The position numbers were made by a program, and so were the translations under genes. From CAZGSN01 sp964371655 (GTDB taxonomy: Bacteria; Desulfobacterota; Binatia; HRBIN30), in the NCBI GenBank assembly GCA_964371655.1, contig CAYJOD010000003.1:123676-187675 (forward strand): a stretch of DNA of 64,000 nt, given 5' to 3'. Shown one piece after another: positions 26,200 to 35,128 of the stretch; positions within the stretch are counted from its first letter, which is position 1; each line of letters starts with the position of its first letter. The notes beneath the pieces were generated by a model. The model saw only the letters and a program-made list of their open reading frames with translations, had not been told where the DNA came from and did not search any database.

Positions 26200-26594
26200 C
26201 TGTGGAGCCGATCCTGGCTTTGACGCGTACCAGTGTCAAGCCGTAAGAATCGGGGGTCGTGGGCTACGGCAACGTCGCCGCCAGGGCGGTTCGCACCGGA
26301 ATCGCATTCGCGGCGCAGGCTGAAGTCCTGCGTGGCTTTGCGCAAAGAGTGGTCGTGGGACGATCAGCAGACGCGATGAGTTATGGAGTGCGGTGGCTTG
26401 CCACCGCTTTTCCCGATGCGGCGCCGCGCGCTGCCGGGTGGCAGAAAAGCGGGAGCAAGCTCCCGCACTCCAAAGCGCCCACGACTAGTGTTTGTGCAAA
26501 GCCGTTCTGCGCCCGTCCTTGGTGAACTTGCCGTGGCTTTGGATGTATGCGTGATCGCGTTGCCCCGGTTGCGGGCCTCTAGTAAAGGCATTTC
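26200..26594. other. 395-base gap dominated by a nested palindrome
   Basis: Holds the structure at 26334-26503. The last 90 bases before nth should carry its promoter, and no confident match was seen. Confidence 0.55.
26334..26503. repeat. Nested palindrome, outer 26-bp inverted ends
   Basis: Outer arms GGCTTTGCGCAAAGAGTGGT...GTGGG and CCCACGAC...GTGCAAAGCC are inverted with a few mismatches. Inside, 26385-26472, GGAGTGCGGTGGCTTGCCAC and AGCGGGAGCAAGCTCCCGCA form a second hairpin pair with GGAGTGCGG/CCGCACTCC-type ends. No coding capacity. Confidence 0.75.
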
Positions 26595-27302
26595 ATGGCG
26601 CCGTCGGCGACAAAGGCAGGGTCGGCTCAAGAGCGCATGCGTCGTGTCCTCGGTCGTCTCGAAGCGGCGTATCCCGACGCCAAGTTGGCCTTGGACTTCA
26701 CGACTCCGTTCGAGCTGTTGGTCGCGCTGATTCTGGCGGCGCAATGTACGGACGAGCGCGTGAATGCGGTCACCGGCAGCCTCTTGTTCAAGAAATACCG
26801 TGGGCCGGCGGATTACCTGCGCGTGCCCAGCGCCGAGCTCGAACAGGACATTCATTCGACCGGGTTTTATCGCAACAAGGCCGCCTCGATTCGACGCTGC
26901 TGCCAGGAGCTGCTCGATCGTTTCGACGGGATGGTGCCACAGACGTTGGAGGCGTTGGTCTCGCTTCCCGGAGTTGGTCGCAAGACCGCGAATATCGTGC
27001 GCGGCAACGCCTTCGGGCAGAGTGCGATCGGCGTCGACACGCACGTCATGCGCCTGGCGCAGCGTCTCGGCTTTACCCAGCACACCGACCCCGACAAGAT
27101 CGAGGCCGATCTGACCAAGGTCGTTGCCGAGCGGCAGCAGACACACTTCTGCCACTTGATTCAGGCCCACGGCCGCCGCGTCTGCGTGGCGCGCCAACCG
27201 CGCTGCAGCGAATGCGTCATCGCCGCACTGTGCCCGTATCCGGACAAGACTCCAGCGCCGGTCAAGCGCCCCGTGCGTCCCGCCTTCGGACGGCGGCCCT
27301 AG
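26595..27302 (+). CDS. nth: Endonuclease III
   Basis: 235 aa. Helix-hairpin-helix LPGVGRKTANIVRG includes the catalytic Lys. The catalytic Asp is in IGVDTHVMRLAQRLG. The 4Fe-4S cluster loop has the canonical spacing C-x6-C-x2-C-x5-C (CVARQPRCSECVIAALC). It excises oxidised pyrimidines from DNA and cleaves the strand. Slightly longer than E. coli Nth because of N- and C-terminal tails (ending KRPVRPAFGRRP). Confidence 0.95.
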   Translation: MAPSATKAGSAQERMRRVLGRLEAAYPDAKLALDFTTPFELLVALILAAQCTDERVNAVTGSLLFKKYRGPADYLRVPSAELEQDIHSTGFYRNKAASIRRCCQELLDRFDGMVPQTLEALVSLPGVGRKTANIVRGNAFGQSAIGVDTHVMRLAQRLGFTQHTDPDKIEADLTKVVAERQQTHFCHLIQAHGRRVCVARQPRCSECVIAALCPYPDKTPAPVKRPVRPAFGRRP

Positions 27303-27303
27303 G

Positions 27304-27368
27304 GGGTGTTCAGTTTTCAGTGTTCAGTTTTCAGTCTGAACCACTGAGAACTGAAAACTGAACACTTC
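27304..27368. repeat. Hairpin of GTTCAGTTTTCAGT words
   Basis: GTGTTCAGTTTTCAGTGTTC and its inverted copy GAACTGAAAACTGAACAC lie back to back around 27340, in the gap between nth and the lipoprotein gene. Confidence 0.85.
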
Positions 27369-27411
27369 AGTTGGTTGTCTGCTCGACCCCGATCGGCTAT
27401 TGCCGACGGCG

Positions 27412-27858
27412 ATGGTTTCACCGAGCAATACGAACCGGGTGCGTAGGCTGATCCTGTGCGGGCTGTTGTTGACCGTGGCTGGGTGTGCGGCGTTCCGCGG
27501 TGATGCGCCACCGGCGCAGCAGGCGGTCTCTCTGCGCAATCTGCAGATCGAGAGCGTCGACGGTGAGCGCGCCGTGCTGCTGCGTCTGTCACGTCTACCG
27601 GGACAGGTGATCCATTCGAGCGCGAGTGCGCCGGCCAGCATCACGGTGCGGATGTCGGGTCCGCGCGGCGAGGGCGATTTCACCGAGCAGGCGTTGCCGC
27701 AGACCGATCCGCAGATCACCCGGGTGCGGGTGGAGCGTGAAAACGGAGAGTTGCGCGTGACCCTGGACCTCAAGGGCGATGCGCCGCCGCCTTACAGCGT
27801 CCATGAGATGGCCGACTGGATCATGATTCGTCTCGGTCGTTCGGGCGCGGAGAGCTAG
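27412..27858 (+). CDS. Lipoprotein with AMIN-like domain
   Basis: 148 aa from ATG 27412 (a TTG 12 bases upstream is weaker). Lipobox LLTVAGCAA gives lipidated Cys near residue 25. The rest (about 40-148) has the beta-rich pattern of AMIN domains (VSLRNLQIES...RVRVERENGELRVTLDLKG), which in amidases and PilQ bind the cell wall. It could tether to peptidoglycan in the periplasm. No partner gene is evident. Confidence 0.72.
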   Translation: MVSPSNTNRVRRLILCGLLLTVAGCAAFRGDAPPAQQAVSLRNLQIESVDGERAVLLRLSRLPGQVIHSSASAPASITVRMSGPRGEGDFTEQALPQTDPQITRVRVERENGELRVTLDLKGDAPPPYSVHEMADWIMIRLGRSGAES

Positions 27859-27981
27859 CAAGAAGTTGAAGTGCCGCTCTGAACCCAGAGGACCGACAGC
27901 CGAGCGCAGACCCGCACGATGAAATCACCTGGCTTTTTCTGTGAGCGCTGTTCCACGCTCCGCGCTCGACTCTCTTCTTCA

Positions 27982-28686
27982 ATGGACAGCCGGATGCCGA
28001 AGCAGGGCGGCGGTGCGTGGCTCGTGGCTGCAATCTGTGTCGGCTTGGCGGCGAGTCTGGTTGCGCCGAGCGCGGCGCAGATGTCCGGCCAACACGCCAA
28101 GCAACGCTACGACAAAGCCACCAAGGGTGCGAGCATCGACGACTTCGTGAAGCGACTCGGCAGCGAGGACGGCGACGTTCGCCTCGAAGCGGTGAAGTCG
28201 CTGGGGACTTCGGGAGAGCCGAAAGCGGTCGAGTATCTCATCCAGGCGATGGGCGATCCCGACGTGCGCGTACAGGCGAAGGCGATCACCATTCTTGGAG
28301 ATCTGCACGCCACCGATGCCGTCACGATCTTGGTCCAGTACCTCAGCCGGACGACCACGAACACCAACCTCAAGCAAATGATCTTGGCGGCGTTGGGGAA
28401 GATCGGCGACGCGCGCGCGGCGATTCCGATTGTGGAGTTCTTGCAGCGCGATCTCGATCCGTCGACGCGCGGCACCGGCGTCTTCGCGCTCGGCGAGATC
28501 GCCGCGACCGACTCACTCGACTCGCTCAAACGTATCGCGGCCAACGACGAAGACCCCAGCGTCCGCCGCCTGGCCGGCGAAGCTCTGAGCAAAGTCGAGT
28601 ACCGCCAAGCCGCCGTGAAGCGCGAAGTCAAAGCCCCATCGCAAAACTTCCTGAAGCCGAAAGACGAGCCGCCGCCGCAGCAATGA
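27982..28686 (+). CDS. Secreted HEAT-repeat protein
   Basis: 234 aa from ATG 27982 (27994 also possible). A signal peptide (VAAICVGLAASLVAPSAAQ) is followed by about four HEAT/PBS-lyase-like repeats: VRLEAVKSLGTSGEPKAVEYL, VRVQAKAITILGDLHATDAV, LKQMILAALGKIGDARAAI and TRGTGVFALGEIAATDSL (each a helix pair ending in Gly-Asp/Glu-type turns). Such proteins bind other proteins. The target is unknown. Confidence 0.8.
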   Translation: MDSRMPKQGGGAWLVAAICVGLAASLVAPSAAQMSGQHAKQRYDKATKGASIDDFVKRLGSEDGDVRLEAVKSLGTSGEPKAVEYLIQAMGDPDVRVQAKAITILGDLHATDAVTILVQYLSRTTTNTNLKQMILAALGKIGDARAAIPIVEFLQRDLDPSTRGTGVFALGEIAATDSLDSLKRIAANDEDPSVRRLAGEALSKVEYRQAAVKREVKAPSQNFLKPKDEPPPQQ

Positions 28687-28755
28687 TGAAAGTGGTCACA
28701 GGCCAGGGGTCAGTGGTCGCAACTGATCACTGGCCACTGACCCCTGGCCACTGTT
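28683..28755. repeat. Hairpin of CCAGGGGTCAGTGG words
   Basis: CAGGCCAGGGGTCAGTGGTC and its inverted copy GGCCACTGACCCCTGGCCAC lie on both sides of about 28723. The element starts at the HEAT-gene stop codon and may act as its terminator-like structure. Confidence 0.85.
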
Positions 28756-28808
28756 GTCGAACTTGACTCAGCGCCCGGCACTCAGTAGTCAGTACCGCCT
28801 GCGCCCAC

Positions 28809-28891
28809 GCCCCAGTGGTGGAATGGCAGACACGACAGACTCAAAATCTGTTACGGGTAACCGTGTGGGGGTTCAAGTCCCTCCTGGGGCA
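28809..28891 (+). tRNA. tRNA-Leu(CAA)
   Basis: 83 nt. The acceptor stem GCCCCAG (28809-28815) pairs with CTGGGGC (28884-28890), discriminator A. The anticodon loop in AGACTCAAAATCT reads CAA. The long variable arm (TTACGGGTAACCG region) marks a class-II leucine tRNA, and the T-arm GGGGG-TTCAAGT-CCCTC is intact. The CCA end is not encoded. The gene marks the left edge of the AT-richer island. Confidence 0.95.
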
Positions 28892-29213
28892 TTCGATTTT
28901 AAGCGATTTTCTAGGCGATCACGAAAGCCGCCACACTGTAGCTGGATTCGGCGGACACAATACGGACACATGCGGGAACGCTTCGAACGTTGCCTTTCGG
29001 ACTGTTCTGTCGAAGGCCGGCCGCTGGGAAAGTGAGAAGCGAAGGCCTCCGCCAAGACCAGCGGCCCCTTGGTGTTTGCTGGGGCCAACGGTCTGGCAAC
29101 CGCGCCTGTTTGTCACCGCGCCTGAATGATTCGTGTTATGGACAGAAGATGAGGTTTGACGTCCGCTGGGCAAACTGATTAATCCCCTTTCGCGGAGAGA
29201 GGAGGTGGCCACG
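28892..29213. other. 322-base gap behind the tRNA, left flank of the island
   Basis: No gene is supported. No integrase remnant could be recognised, and the 3' tRNA sequence does not reappear in the window that I could find. Base composition already shifts toward AT. Confidence 0.5.
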
Positions 29214-29906
29214 ATGGAGTTCCGGTTTGAACGTGAAATGGCTCCGATCGTCTACCGATGGCTCACCTCAAATGGCCTGATTCCGAAACAAGAGTTCGTC
29301 GCTCCTTGGGGCATCTGCGATTTCGTTGGCGTGCGACTGAATCAGGTGCGCGTGCGAAAACGCCTTGCCCTCGGTCAAACAAGACCAATTGGCCCGGTGT
29401 CCCGAATCCGCCTCCTGCAGGCGATTCCCGATAAGGATTCTGGGCGGGTCGTAACTACATCGCGCCTTCAGCGCGAGTTTCGTCATTCCTTCTCCTCGGA
29501 GCGACTACTGGAAGAGGTGGAGAAGCTCGTAGCGACACGCTTCGCGGCCTTCGCTGCGCGGGGACGGCTTCATCGTCTGAACGGCTGGGAGCCGTTGCAT
29601 CGCCGAATCGTCGCCGTCGAGCTGAAGCTCTCACGACCTCAAGACGCGTTCAATCAGGCGATTTCGCATCTGGCATTCGCTGATGAGACTTTCGTGGCAC
29701 TCCCGCTCAGCTTGGCAACGCGCTTGTGTCATGGTTCGCGGTACGAGGAGTTCTGGAAACGCGGGGTCGGTGTCCTGGGCGTCGATGGTTCGACTTGTCA
29801 TCTCGTTCGGCGCCCGTCTGGCCGTCGATTTGCAGTCGATCCAGCTTTACAGATGCTCTGTGTTGAGCGCTTCTGGCGAATGCGGTCTACAGACACTGCA
29901 ACATGA
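29214..29906 (+). CDS. PD-(D/E)XK nuclease-like protein, island gene
   Basis: 230 aa. ICDFVGV (Asp36) and, after a variable stretch, IVAVELKLS (Glu136-x-Lys138) fit the D...ExK core of restriction-endonuclease-like folds. Helices on both sides (FEREMAPIVYRWLTSNG; DAFNQAISHLAFADETFVALP) suit the fold, the latter resembling nucleases that target methyl- or phage DNA. AGGAGG sits 9 bases before ATG 29214. It converges with, and overlaps by 20 bases, the end of the operon on the other strand. Probably a defence nuclease. No named family is recognised. Confidence 0.65.
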   Translation: MEFRFEREMAPIVYRWLTSNGLIPKQEFVAPWGICDFVGVRLNQVRVRKRLALGQTRPIGPVSRIRLLQAIPDKDSGRVVTTSRLQREFRHSFSSERLLEEVEKLVATRFAAFAARGRLHRLNGWEPLHRRIVAVELKLSRPQDAFNQAISHLAFADETFVALPLSLATRLCHGSRYEEFWKRGVGVLGVDGSTCHLVRRPSGRRFAVDPALQMLCVERFWRMRSTDTAT

Positions 29907-31074
29907 GTTGTTCGGCGACACGTTCCGGTCGTCGCGCCGTCTTTTCATCGTCCGGCAGTTCACGCAGCGCCTTTCCGAGAACGTAGGCCTTCGAAAGGTC
30001 CTGGTACAGCGCGAGACTCCGTCCCGCAGGGCTTACGAGTTCGAGCAAGTCGAACCATCCCTTGTAGAACTCTGCTACCTGCGCGCGTGCCCGCTCGACT
30101 CCGAATTTAGAGAACTCCTTCGAAAGCTCCCGTAGTTCCTTTAGCGCGGGATCGTCCTTCGGCACGTGCTCGAGCCATTCCTGCAATTTGGGTCCCCAAA
30201 TCGCCCAACGCCGGAGCGGCGGTAGTGCGACCCTGGTCTTTGGCGATTTTCCACTTCCGCCGGGCACGTGATATTGGTATCGACCACCGACTCCGATTGC
30301 GGGGTGGGTGATCAAGCCCCGAGCCCACAATACCAAGTTCAGACCCCAATAAGGCCCCGCTACCGAAATTGATTCCCTGGGTACACGGGATGCCAGCTCC
30401 GCGTGAAACTGGACGAGTCCGGGGAAGCGTTTTTTCTCGTATGTGCCTGCACCGCTTTGATCTGACAAGCTGCTCTCGGCCACCCAATAGCCGTCCGCTC
30501 CTGCTCTCTCGTAGCATTGCGCGGCGAGGTCAATCTTGCCCTTCCGATCGGTCTTCAGATTGGATTGTTCCTGGTGCGTTAGCACGATTGGAAGGATCAG
30601 CTTTCCGTGGAAGCGCGTCGAGCCCCGCCACACACGAGTTGCGTCCGCGAGAGCCTTGTTGATCTTGTTGCGACCGTTGCCCGAAGCGGCCGCAAGCTGG
30701 GGAACGCTGAGCCAAGCTGCCTTGGGATACTTCTTCAAACACGCATTCAAGACCGCCGCGATAAACGACTCCACGGTCGTCTTCGTGGGGTTATTCTGCG
30801 CGCTTGCATCTCCGATCTTCTCCCACGCCGGAAACTGCTTGATATGGGCTTCCCACCTGCCGTCGGCTCCCCCTCCTTCCGATGGCTTCTTAGTGGGATG
30901 CGCTGAGTCGAGTCCATCTACGGCGCCATCGACCCATACGCCGCTCTTGTTCGGGAGGTCCCCAAGTCTGTCCGCACAATCCAAAGAGACCCGCACCACG
31001 TCGGCGTCCGCATAGTATCGTTGCACGAGAGATGCCTCTTTTGCATTGAAGATAAACGGAATGTGAAGTGACAT
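29887..31074 (-). CDS. Unknown 395-aa protein ending the defence-like operon
   Basis: ATG 31074 lies 8 bases after the FRG gene stop. I do not recognise the family. A repeating strand/helix rhythm is visible: FIFNAKEA; VVRVSLDCADRLG; GVWVDGAVDGLDS; LILPIVLTHQEQ; GADGYWVAESSLSD; SISVAGPYWGLNLVLWARG; AIGVGGRYQYHVPGG. This suggests a beta/alpha (TIM-like) barrel in residues 5-290, followed by a helical tail. Conserved-looking Asp (VWVDGAVDGLDS) and Gly-rich GVGGRYQYH may line a pocket. It could be an effector or nucleic-acid-acting enzyme of the system. That is a guess. Confidence 0.6.
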   Translation of the reverse strand: MSLHIPFIFNAKEASLVQRYYADADVVRVSLDCADRLGDLPNKSGVWVDGAVDGLDSAHPTKKPSEGGGADGRWEAHIKQFPAWEKIGDASAQNNPTKTTVESFIAAVLNACLKKYPKAAWLSVPQLAAASGNGRNKINKALADATRVWRGSTRFHGKLILPIVLTHQEQSNLKTDRKGKIDLAAQCYERAGADGYWVAESSLSDQSGAGTYEKKRFPGLVQFHAELASRVPRESISVAGPYWGLNLVLWARGLITHPAIGVGGRYQYHVPGGSGKSPKTRVALPPLRRWAIWGPKLQEWLEHVPKDDPALKELRELSKEFSKFGVERARAQVAEFYKGWFDLLELVSPAGRSLALYQDLSKAYVLGKALRELPDDEKTARRPERVAEQLMLQCL

Positions 31075-31082
31075 GGGCTGTC

Positions 31083-31880
31083 CTATTCCACTCGTCGTCG
31101 CAAGTGCCGACATGCGTGTTCGAGTTCTGGGAAGATGGTCATCTCGTCGATTCCGACACGTTCAAGATCAACGCGCAGAGCAGGCTTCGACTCCCTCGAG
31201 ATCGGAATTCCAGCCAGAGAAGGAGTGTCGGCTGCCAACTGCAAATCCCGTGATCCATGGAGCGTGAAGGCCCCTCTCTGCAGCATGAGACGCTCGGAGT
31301 TCCAAACCGGATTGATCGCCACGGTCCGCAATCCCCCCTTGGTCTGGCGGCCGTCCAAGCGAAGATACTTGTTGATGATGCCCTCATCCAACCGGCTGTC
31401 CAGGATGCGAGGTCGGCGCGGGTAGCTGAGTTGATTCAAGGCAATCGGATTGAGCACGAAAACCATGCCGTCGCTGTTGCTTTCCTCACAGGCGAAATAG
31501 AGAGCAACCAAGAGGTTCTCCGACCAATCGAGCAGGCGAGTTGGCAGGCCGAAGTGCTGCGCGACCTGATGCCAGCCAAGCTCGTCGTCGACTCGTGGGG
31601 GTCGAGCCTGCTTGATCTCAGCAACGCGCTTGAACTCTGGAAGGAGATCGAGTGCTCGATCCCGTTGCGCCTGTGACGTAAAGCGCAGGGCGGAGGGAAC
31701 CAACTCCCAGTCAATATTGCCGTGACCACGGAACCAGAGTCGATCCTTCGAGGCGAGAGATCCGCCAAGAACTCCTAAGTAATCCGCCAAAGATCGGACC
31801 CAGGCGGGAACGAGAGGGCACGCGACCGCGCGGGTCGAAAACCGTTTCTCTTCCGTCTTACCCCACATGCGAATGCTCAT
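31083..31880 (-). CDS. FRG-domain protein
   Basis: 265 aa. RLWFRGHGNIDWELVPSALR (the FRG triplet) near residue 49 and WHQVAQHFGLPTRLLDWSENLLVALYFAC downstream (read here in two halves) are the FRG-domain hallmarks. FRG proteins occur beside toxin and defence genes. The biochemical role is unknown, and similarity to ADP-ribosyl-type or nuclease folds has been proposed for some. The start at ATG 31880 leaves 25 bases after the HNH gene stop. The annotated upstream frame through 32033 is a shadow of the HNH gene. Confidence 0.85.
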   Translation of the reverse strand: MSIRMWGKTEEKRFSTRAVACPLVPAWVRSLADYLGVLGGSLASKDRLWFRGHGNIDWELVPSALRFTSQAQRDRALDLLPEFKRVAEIKQARPPRVDDELGWHQVAQHFGLPTRLLDWSENLLVALYFACEESNSDGMVFVLNPIALNQLSYPRRPRILDSRLDEGIINKYLRLDGRQTKGGLRTVAINPVWNSERLMLQRGAFTLHGSRDLQLAADTPSLAGIPISRESKPALRVDLERVGIDEMTIFPELEHACRHLRRRVE

Positions 31881-31905
31881 TGCCGTGTCTAGCCAATGCT
31901 TGAGA

Positions 31906-32292
31906 TCATGGGCGGTCGTGTGGCTTGAGTCTACGCAATCGCTGCAGTTCCTGTCGAAGCCACCGCCACGCAGATGGGTCGTCCGCCTTGTGTAGCGCTC
32001 GATGGCAGTTGGGACATACGACCACGAACTCATCGAGTTTCGGAATCCGGCTCTCCGTTGCTTGGGCGAGGGGTTTCAAGTGGTGCACCTGTGAGCTGAA
32101 ACGCCTCGGGAAGCCGTCGTCATCCGCCAGGATGGAGCCAAATTTTCCATTTCTGTGCCCCGGGGACATTGCAGCTTCGTTGACGCGATACTTCTTGGTG
32201 TCGCCGCGTTGGGCTATCGACGATGCGATCGCGTGTTCCTCTTCCGGAGTGAGTTGAATTTTCCCCCTTGTTGGGACTGCATTTCTAGGCAT
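31906..32292 (-). CDS. HNH endonuclease
   Basis: 128 aa from ATG 32292. SSQVHHLKPLAQ holds the first His pair and VCPNCHRALHKADD the Cys/His site, the HNH (McrA-like) core with an N-terminal helical region. HNH enzymes cut DNA with a beta-beta-alpha metal site. It lies between the NTPase and FRG genes, 52 bases after the NTPase stop, and is likely a nuclease of the same system. Confidence 0.88.
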   Translation of the reverse strand: MPRNAVPTRGKIQLTPEEEHAIASSIAQRGDTKKYRVNEAAMSPGHRNGKFGSILADDDGFPRRFSSQVHHLKPLAQATESRIPKLDEFVVVCPNCHRALHKADDPSAWRWLRQELQRLRRLKPHDRP

Positions 32293-32344
32293 TGACCCAA
32301 TTCCTTGAATGTTCCTTCGTGACGGCTCCTCGCGTCCAATTGGA

Positions 32345-35128
32345 CTAGGGCGTCGCCGATTGCCGAGCGTTAACAGCCTTCGCTGCAACGAGGGCCGCTG
32401 CAACGTCGGGATCGCCCGCAAAGGGGGCGAAAGTTTGCGTTTCCCTTGATGGTCGGCTGTTTAGGAGGTTTGCCAACCCTTTCGTGGTGCGCTCCCTGAG
32501 TCCGTCGTTCTCGGCTATGGAGATGCACGTGAGTGTGAGGCACGCGAGCCGCACCACGTCTTCGTCGACGCTCTTCGGGTCGACGTTGGACGCCCAATCG
32601 GCAATCTCCTGCGCGCGCCTGACCAAGTCCGAGTGTGCACCGGTGAAATGTTGCGACCATATCTCTTTCCGCTCATCATTCGTCCTGGAGAAGAGACGCG
32701 CCGCCACATCGTCGGCGTTCCACGCATGCTGAGGAACGCACGACAATGAAAGCAAGAGTTCAAGTCGTTCCTGATCCTTGTTCTCCCATAGGAGATTGAA
32801 GAGGTCCCGAGTGTATGAGGTGAACGCGCCGGCCTGCCGCTCCCGAAGAGATACTTGGACGACGCGCCTAAAGGCGTCGTGATCGCCTGCGACCTGTGCC
32901 CCTCGCGAAAAGCTGCGAAGGTCCCAGATCTCCTTGTGGTGCGTTTCCGCGACCGCAGACCATAAGGCTCCGAAGACGCCTACCCAACTCTCAACCGGCG
33001 CGATTACGGGCTCGCCGTCCGAGTTAACAGATCGGTGAATCAAGATCTCAAACGGCCCCCCGGGATCAAACGCGGCTTCAATGTCGGGGCAGGACGCAAG
33101 AAGTTGCTGAGCCCGCAGTTGATCCTGAAGTCGCTCAAACACGAAGCGAACAACCTCGGTTGGCGCTGAAAGCGGCGTGATCGGTTCCGCCGAACGTTCG
33201 ACATCTTGGCGCAGAATGTCGGAGCCTTCGAGTATCGTCAGCCAGCTATCGCCTACAACCGGAAGTGTTTGGAACGCGGCGTTGATGAGAGTGTTGGCCT
33301 CGTACAGCGGAACATGATCGGCGTGTGCATCGATCATCGCTTTGGCCAAACTGTTCAGCGCGCGCAGGAGCGCGTTGTAAACCGCCGCTGTACCGTCGTG
33401 GGCGGTACCCAAGGCCTTGGACTTCGTCTCCAGCACGAATGCCATGATCTGAGATGCCCCGTGCATGCCGCGTGGGAAGACCTTGAGTCCCGCCTTCGCC
33501 ATCGATCGACACACCGACGACATGAACAGCGGGTTGAAGAACTCGTCGTCCAGGATCGGCGCCGTCGGTCGCGCGATACCCTTGGCATCCATGAATATTC
33601 GTAAGGCACTCTCACGTTCTTCTTCCGTGCGAAATCCTTCGACCGCAACCTTAACCGGCTTGCCCAGCGGCGCGCAGTCCTTCGGCGGGCGTCCCTCCTT
33701 GTCCGGATAGCAACCCGGCTGCGCAAGGAGTCCTTCAGGGATGACATAGTCCAGATACTCTTCCCGACAACTTAGCACCAAGACGAGTCGGTCGTGTTCA
33801 CTCACTTCACGCACAAGGCTGGCGAGGTGGTTGCCCCGCCAGACGGAGAGGCCGCGTCCTTCGTTCAACGCATCGATCGCAAGCAAGGCACGCGTTCCGC
33901 ACATCTCTGCCGCCAGGTCCAATGCCGTCAGGAACGCTCTGACCGTCCACTTGCGCAGCTCGAGGTGGTTCAGAATCGACCAGCGCGGATCGTCATCGAG
34001 AATGTGTTGGCCGAGGAGGTGGATGACGGGGGCGCCCTCACTTGCCGCGGCCTCCACGGCGCGCGCGATCGCGTGTGACTTTCCCGCTCCGGCGCGGCCG
34101 ACCAATAGCGCTGCACGTCCCCCGTCGATCGGCAACAACTCCGACCACCTGCCGCCGAACACTTGGGGGCGCGTCAGCTCGTACACGCGAGTTGCTTGCG
34201 AAACCCGCTCGCTCACTTCTCCTTGCCACGTGTTTCCATTGATCGCGTCCATCAGGGCGATCAGCTTCCGCGTCGTGGCGTACCAAGTGGTGATCCATCC
34301 CTCGACCGGCCATGGTGTTGGCAGCGCGTCGTCGATGGCGTGGCGCAACGCGAGGAATTTTTCCAGCGCGCTCTCCACCTCTCCGAGCATCTCCGTCGTG
34401 ATTGGAATCTCTGGCACCAGCGCAGCCGCGGCGCGTGGGTTGGAGGTTTGGGCCACCGCGAAAATTTCGTGTAGATCGCGCCGAATGTTCGCGCGCCTGT
34501 AGATTACATCGAACGTACGCAGGCTTTCTGTATCGACGTGATCGTCCGGACTGTACCGTGCTCCCAGGTCAGCACACGTGCGCAATCGTTGCCTCTGCAT
34601 CCAGTCGCCCGTGAAGACGAGAGCATCTTGAAAGAAGAATGGAATGAGGTGTGCCGCCTCCGGTCTGGTCAGCAATCCCTCGATTTCAAACGCGGTCCAT
34701 GCCTCGAACGACACGCTCGATCCCTGTGCATCAGCTTGCTCTTCCCACCTCGACTTGTGCGTGTCCCAGTTGCCCCACTGACCTTCCGTTGAACTGCCAT
34801 CGCGAGCAGCCCGCTTGCCGGTGAAGTCGCAGGGCACCGCGATCACGTAGCGCTCCAGCTCCGGGTGTTGTTGCAACGCAGTTCGAACCGATTCGTCGAT
34901 CTGGCGCCAATTGATCTCGTCCAAATGGTACTTGGCCTGGTACCCGACCTTCCTCCCCGTCGGCAGCACGCGCAGAGCTTCGACACCCCCGTCGCCGCCC
35001 GCCCCGTCGATCCGACGAAATTCGCCTGCGCCGTCCTCCATTCGCGCGAGCCGACAAACCAGCTGTTCGAAGGAGCTGCGGCGCCCCGCGACCGAGTCCC
35101 CACGGATCTTGAAGAAATCGAGCGTCAT
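32345..35128 (-). CDS. Mrr-like nuclease + STAND-type NTPase (Avs-like)
   Basis: 927 aa. N-terminal restriction-endonuclease-like domain: FEQLVCRLAR (residues 20-29), GGDGGVEAL (Asp46/Glu50), then GYQAKY (Gln64-Ala-Lys66), the Mrr/Cap4-type D...QxK pattern. Walker A is GRAGAGKS (344-351), Walker B LLAIDALNEG (415-424), with a helical region to 927 rich in repeats. A nuclease effector, an ATP-dependent STAND core and a long C-terminal sensor-like region is the layout of antiviral Avs proteins. The C-terminus is shorter than in most. The ATG overlaps the stop of the upstream exonuclease-like gene (ATGA). Confidence 0.82.
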   Translation of the reverse strand: MTLDFFKIRGDSVAGRRSSFEQLVCRLARMEDGAGEFRRIDGAGGDGGVEALRVLPTGRKVGYQAKYHLDEINWRQIDESVRTALQQHPELERYVIAVPCDFTGKRAARDGSSTEGQWGNWDTHKSRWEEQADAQGSSVSFEAWTAFEIEGLLTRPEAAHLIPFFFQDALVFTGDWMQRQRLRTCADLGARYSPDDHVDTESLRTFDVIYRRANIRRDLHEIFAVAQTSNPRAAAALVPEIPITTEMLGEVESALEKFLALRHAIDDALPTPWPVEGWITTWYATTRKLIALMDAINGNTWQGEVSERVSQATRVYELTRPQVFGGRWSELLPIDGGRAALLVGRAGAGKSHAIARAVEAAASEGAPVIHLLGQHILDDDPRWSILNHLELRKWTVRAFLTALDLAAEMCGTRALLAIDALNEGRGLSVWRGNHLASLVREVSEHDRLVLVLSCREEYLDYVIPEGLLAQPGCYPDKEGRPPKDCAPLGKPVKVAVEGFRTEEERESALRIFMDAKGIARPTAPILDDEFFNPLFMSSVCRSMAKAGLKVFPRGMHGASQIMAFVLETKSKALGTAHDGTAAVYNALLRALNSLAKAMIDAHADHVPLYEANTLINAAFQTLPVVGDSWLTILEGSDILRQDVERSAEPITPLSAPTEVVRFVFERLQDQLRAQQLLASCPDIEAAFDPGGPFEILIHRSVNSDGEPVIAPVESWVGVFGALWSAVAETHHKEIWDLRSFSRGAQVAGDHDAFRRVVQVSLRERQAGAFTSYTRDLFNLLWENKDQERLELLLSLSCVPQHAWNADDVAARLFSRTNDERKEIWSQHFTGAHSDLVRRAQEIADWASNVDPKSVDEDVVRLACLTLTCISIAENDGLRERTTKGLANLLNSRPSRETQTFAPFAGDPDVAAALVAAKAVNARQSATP

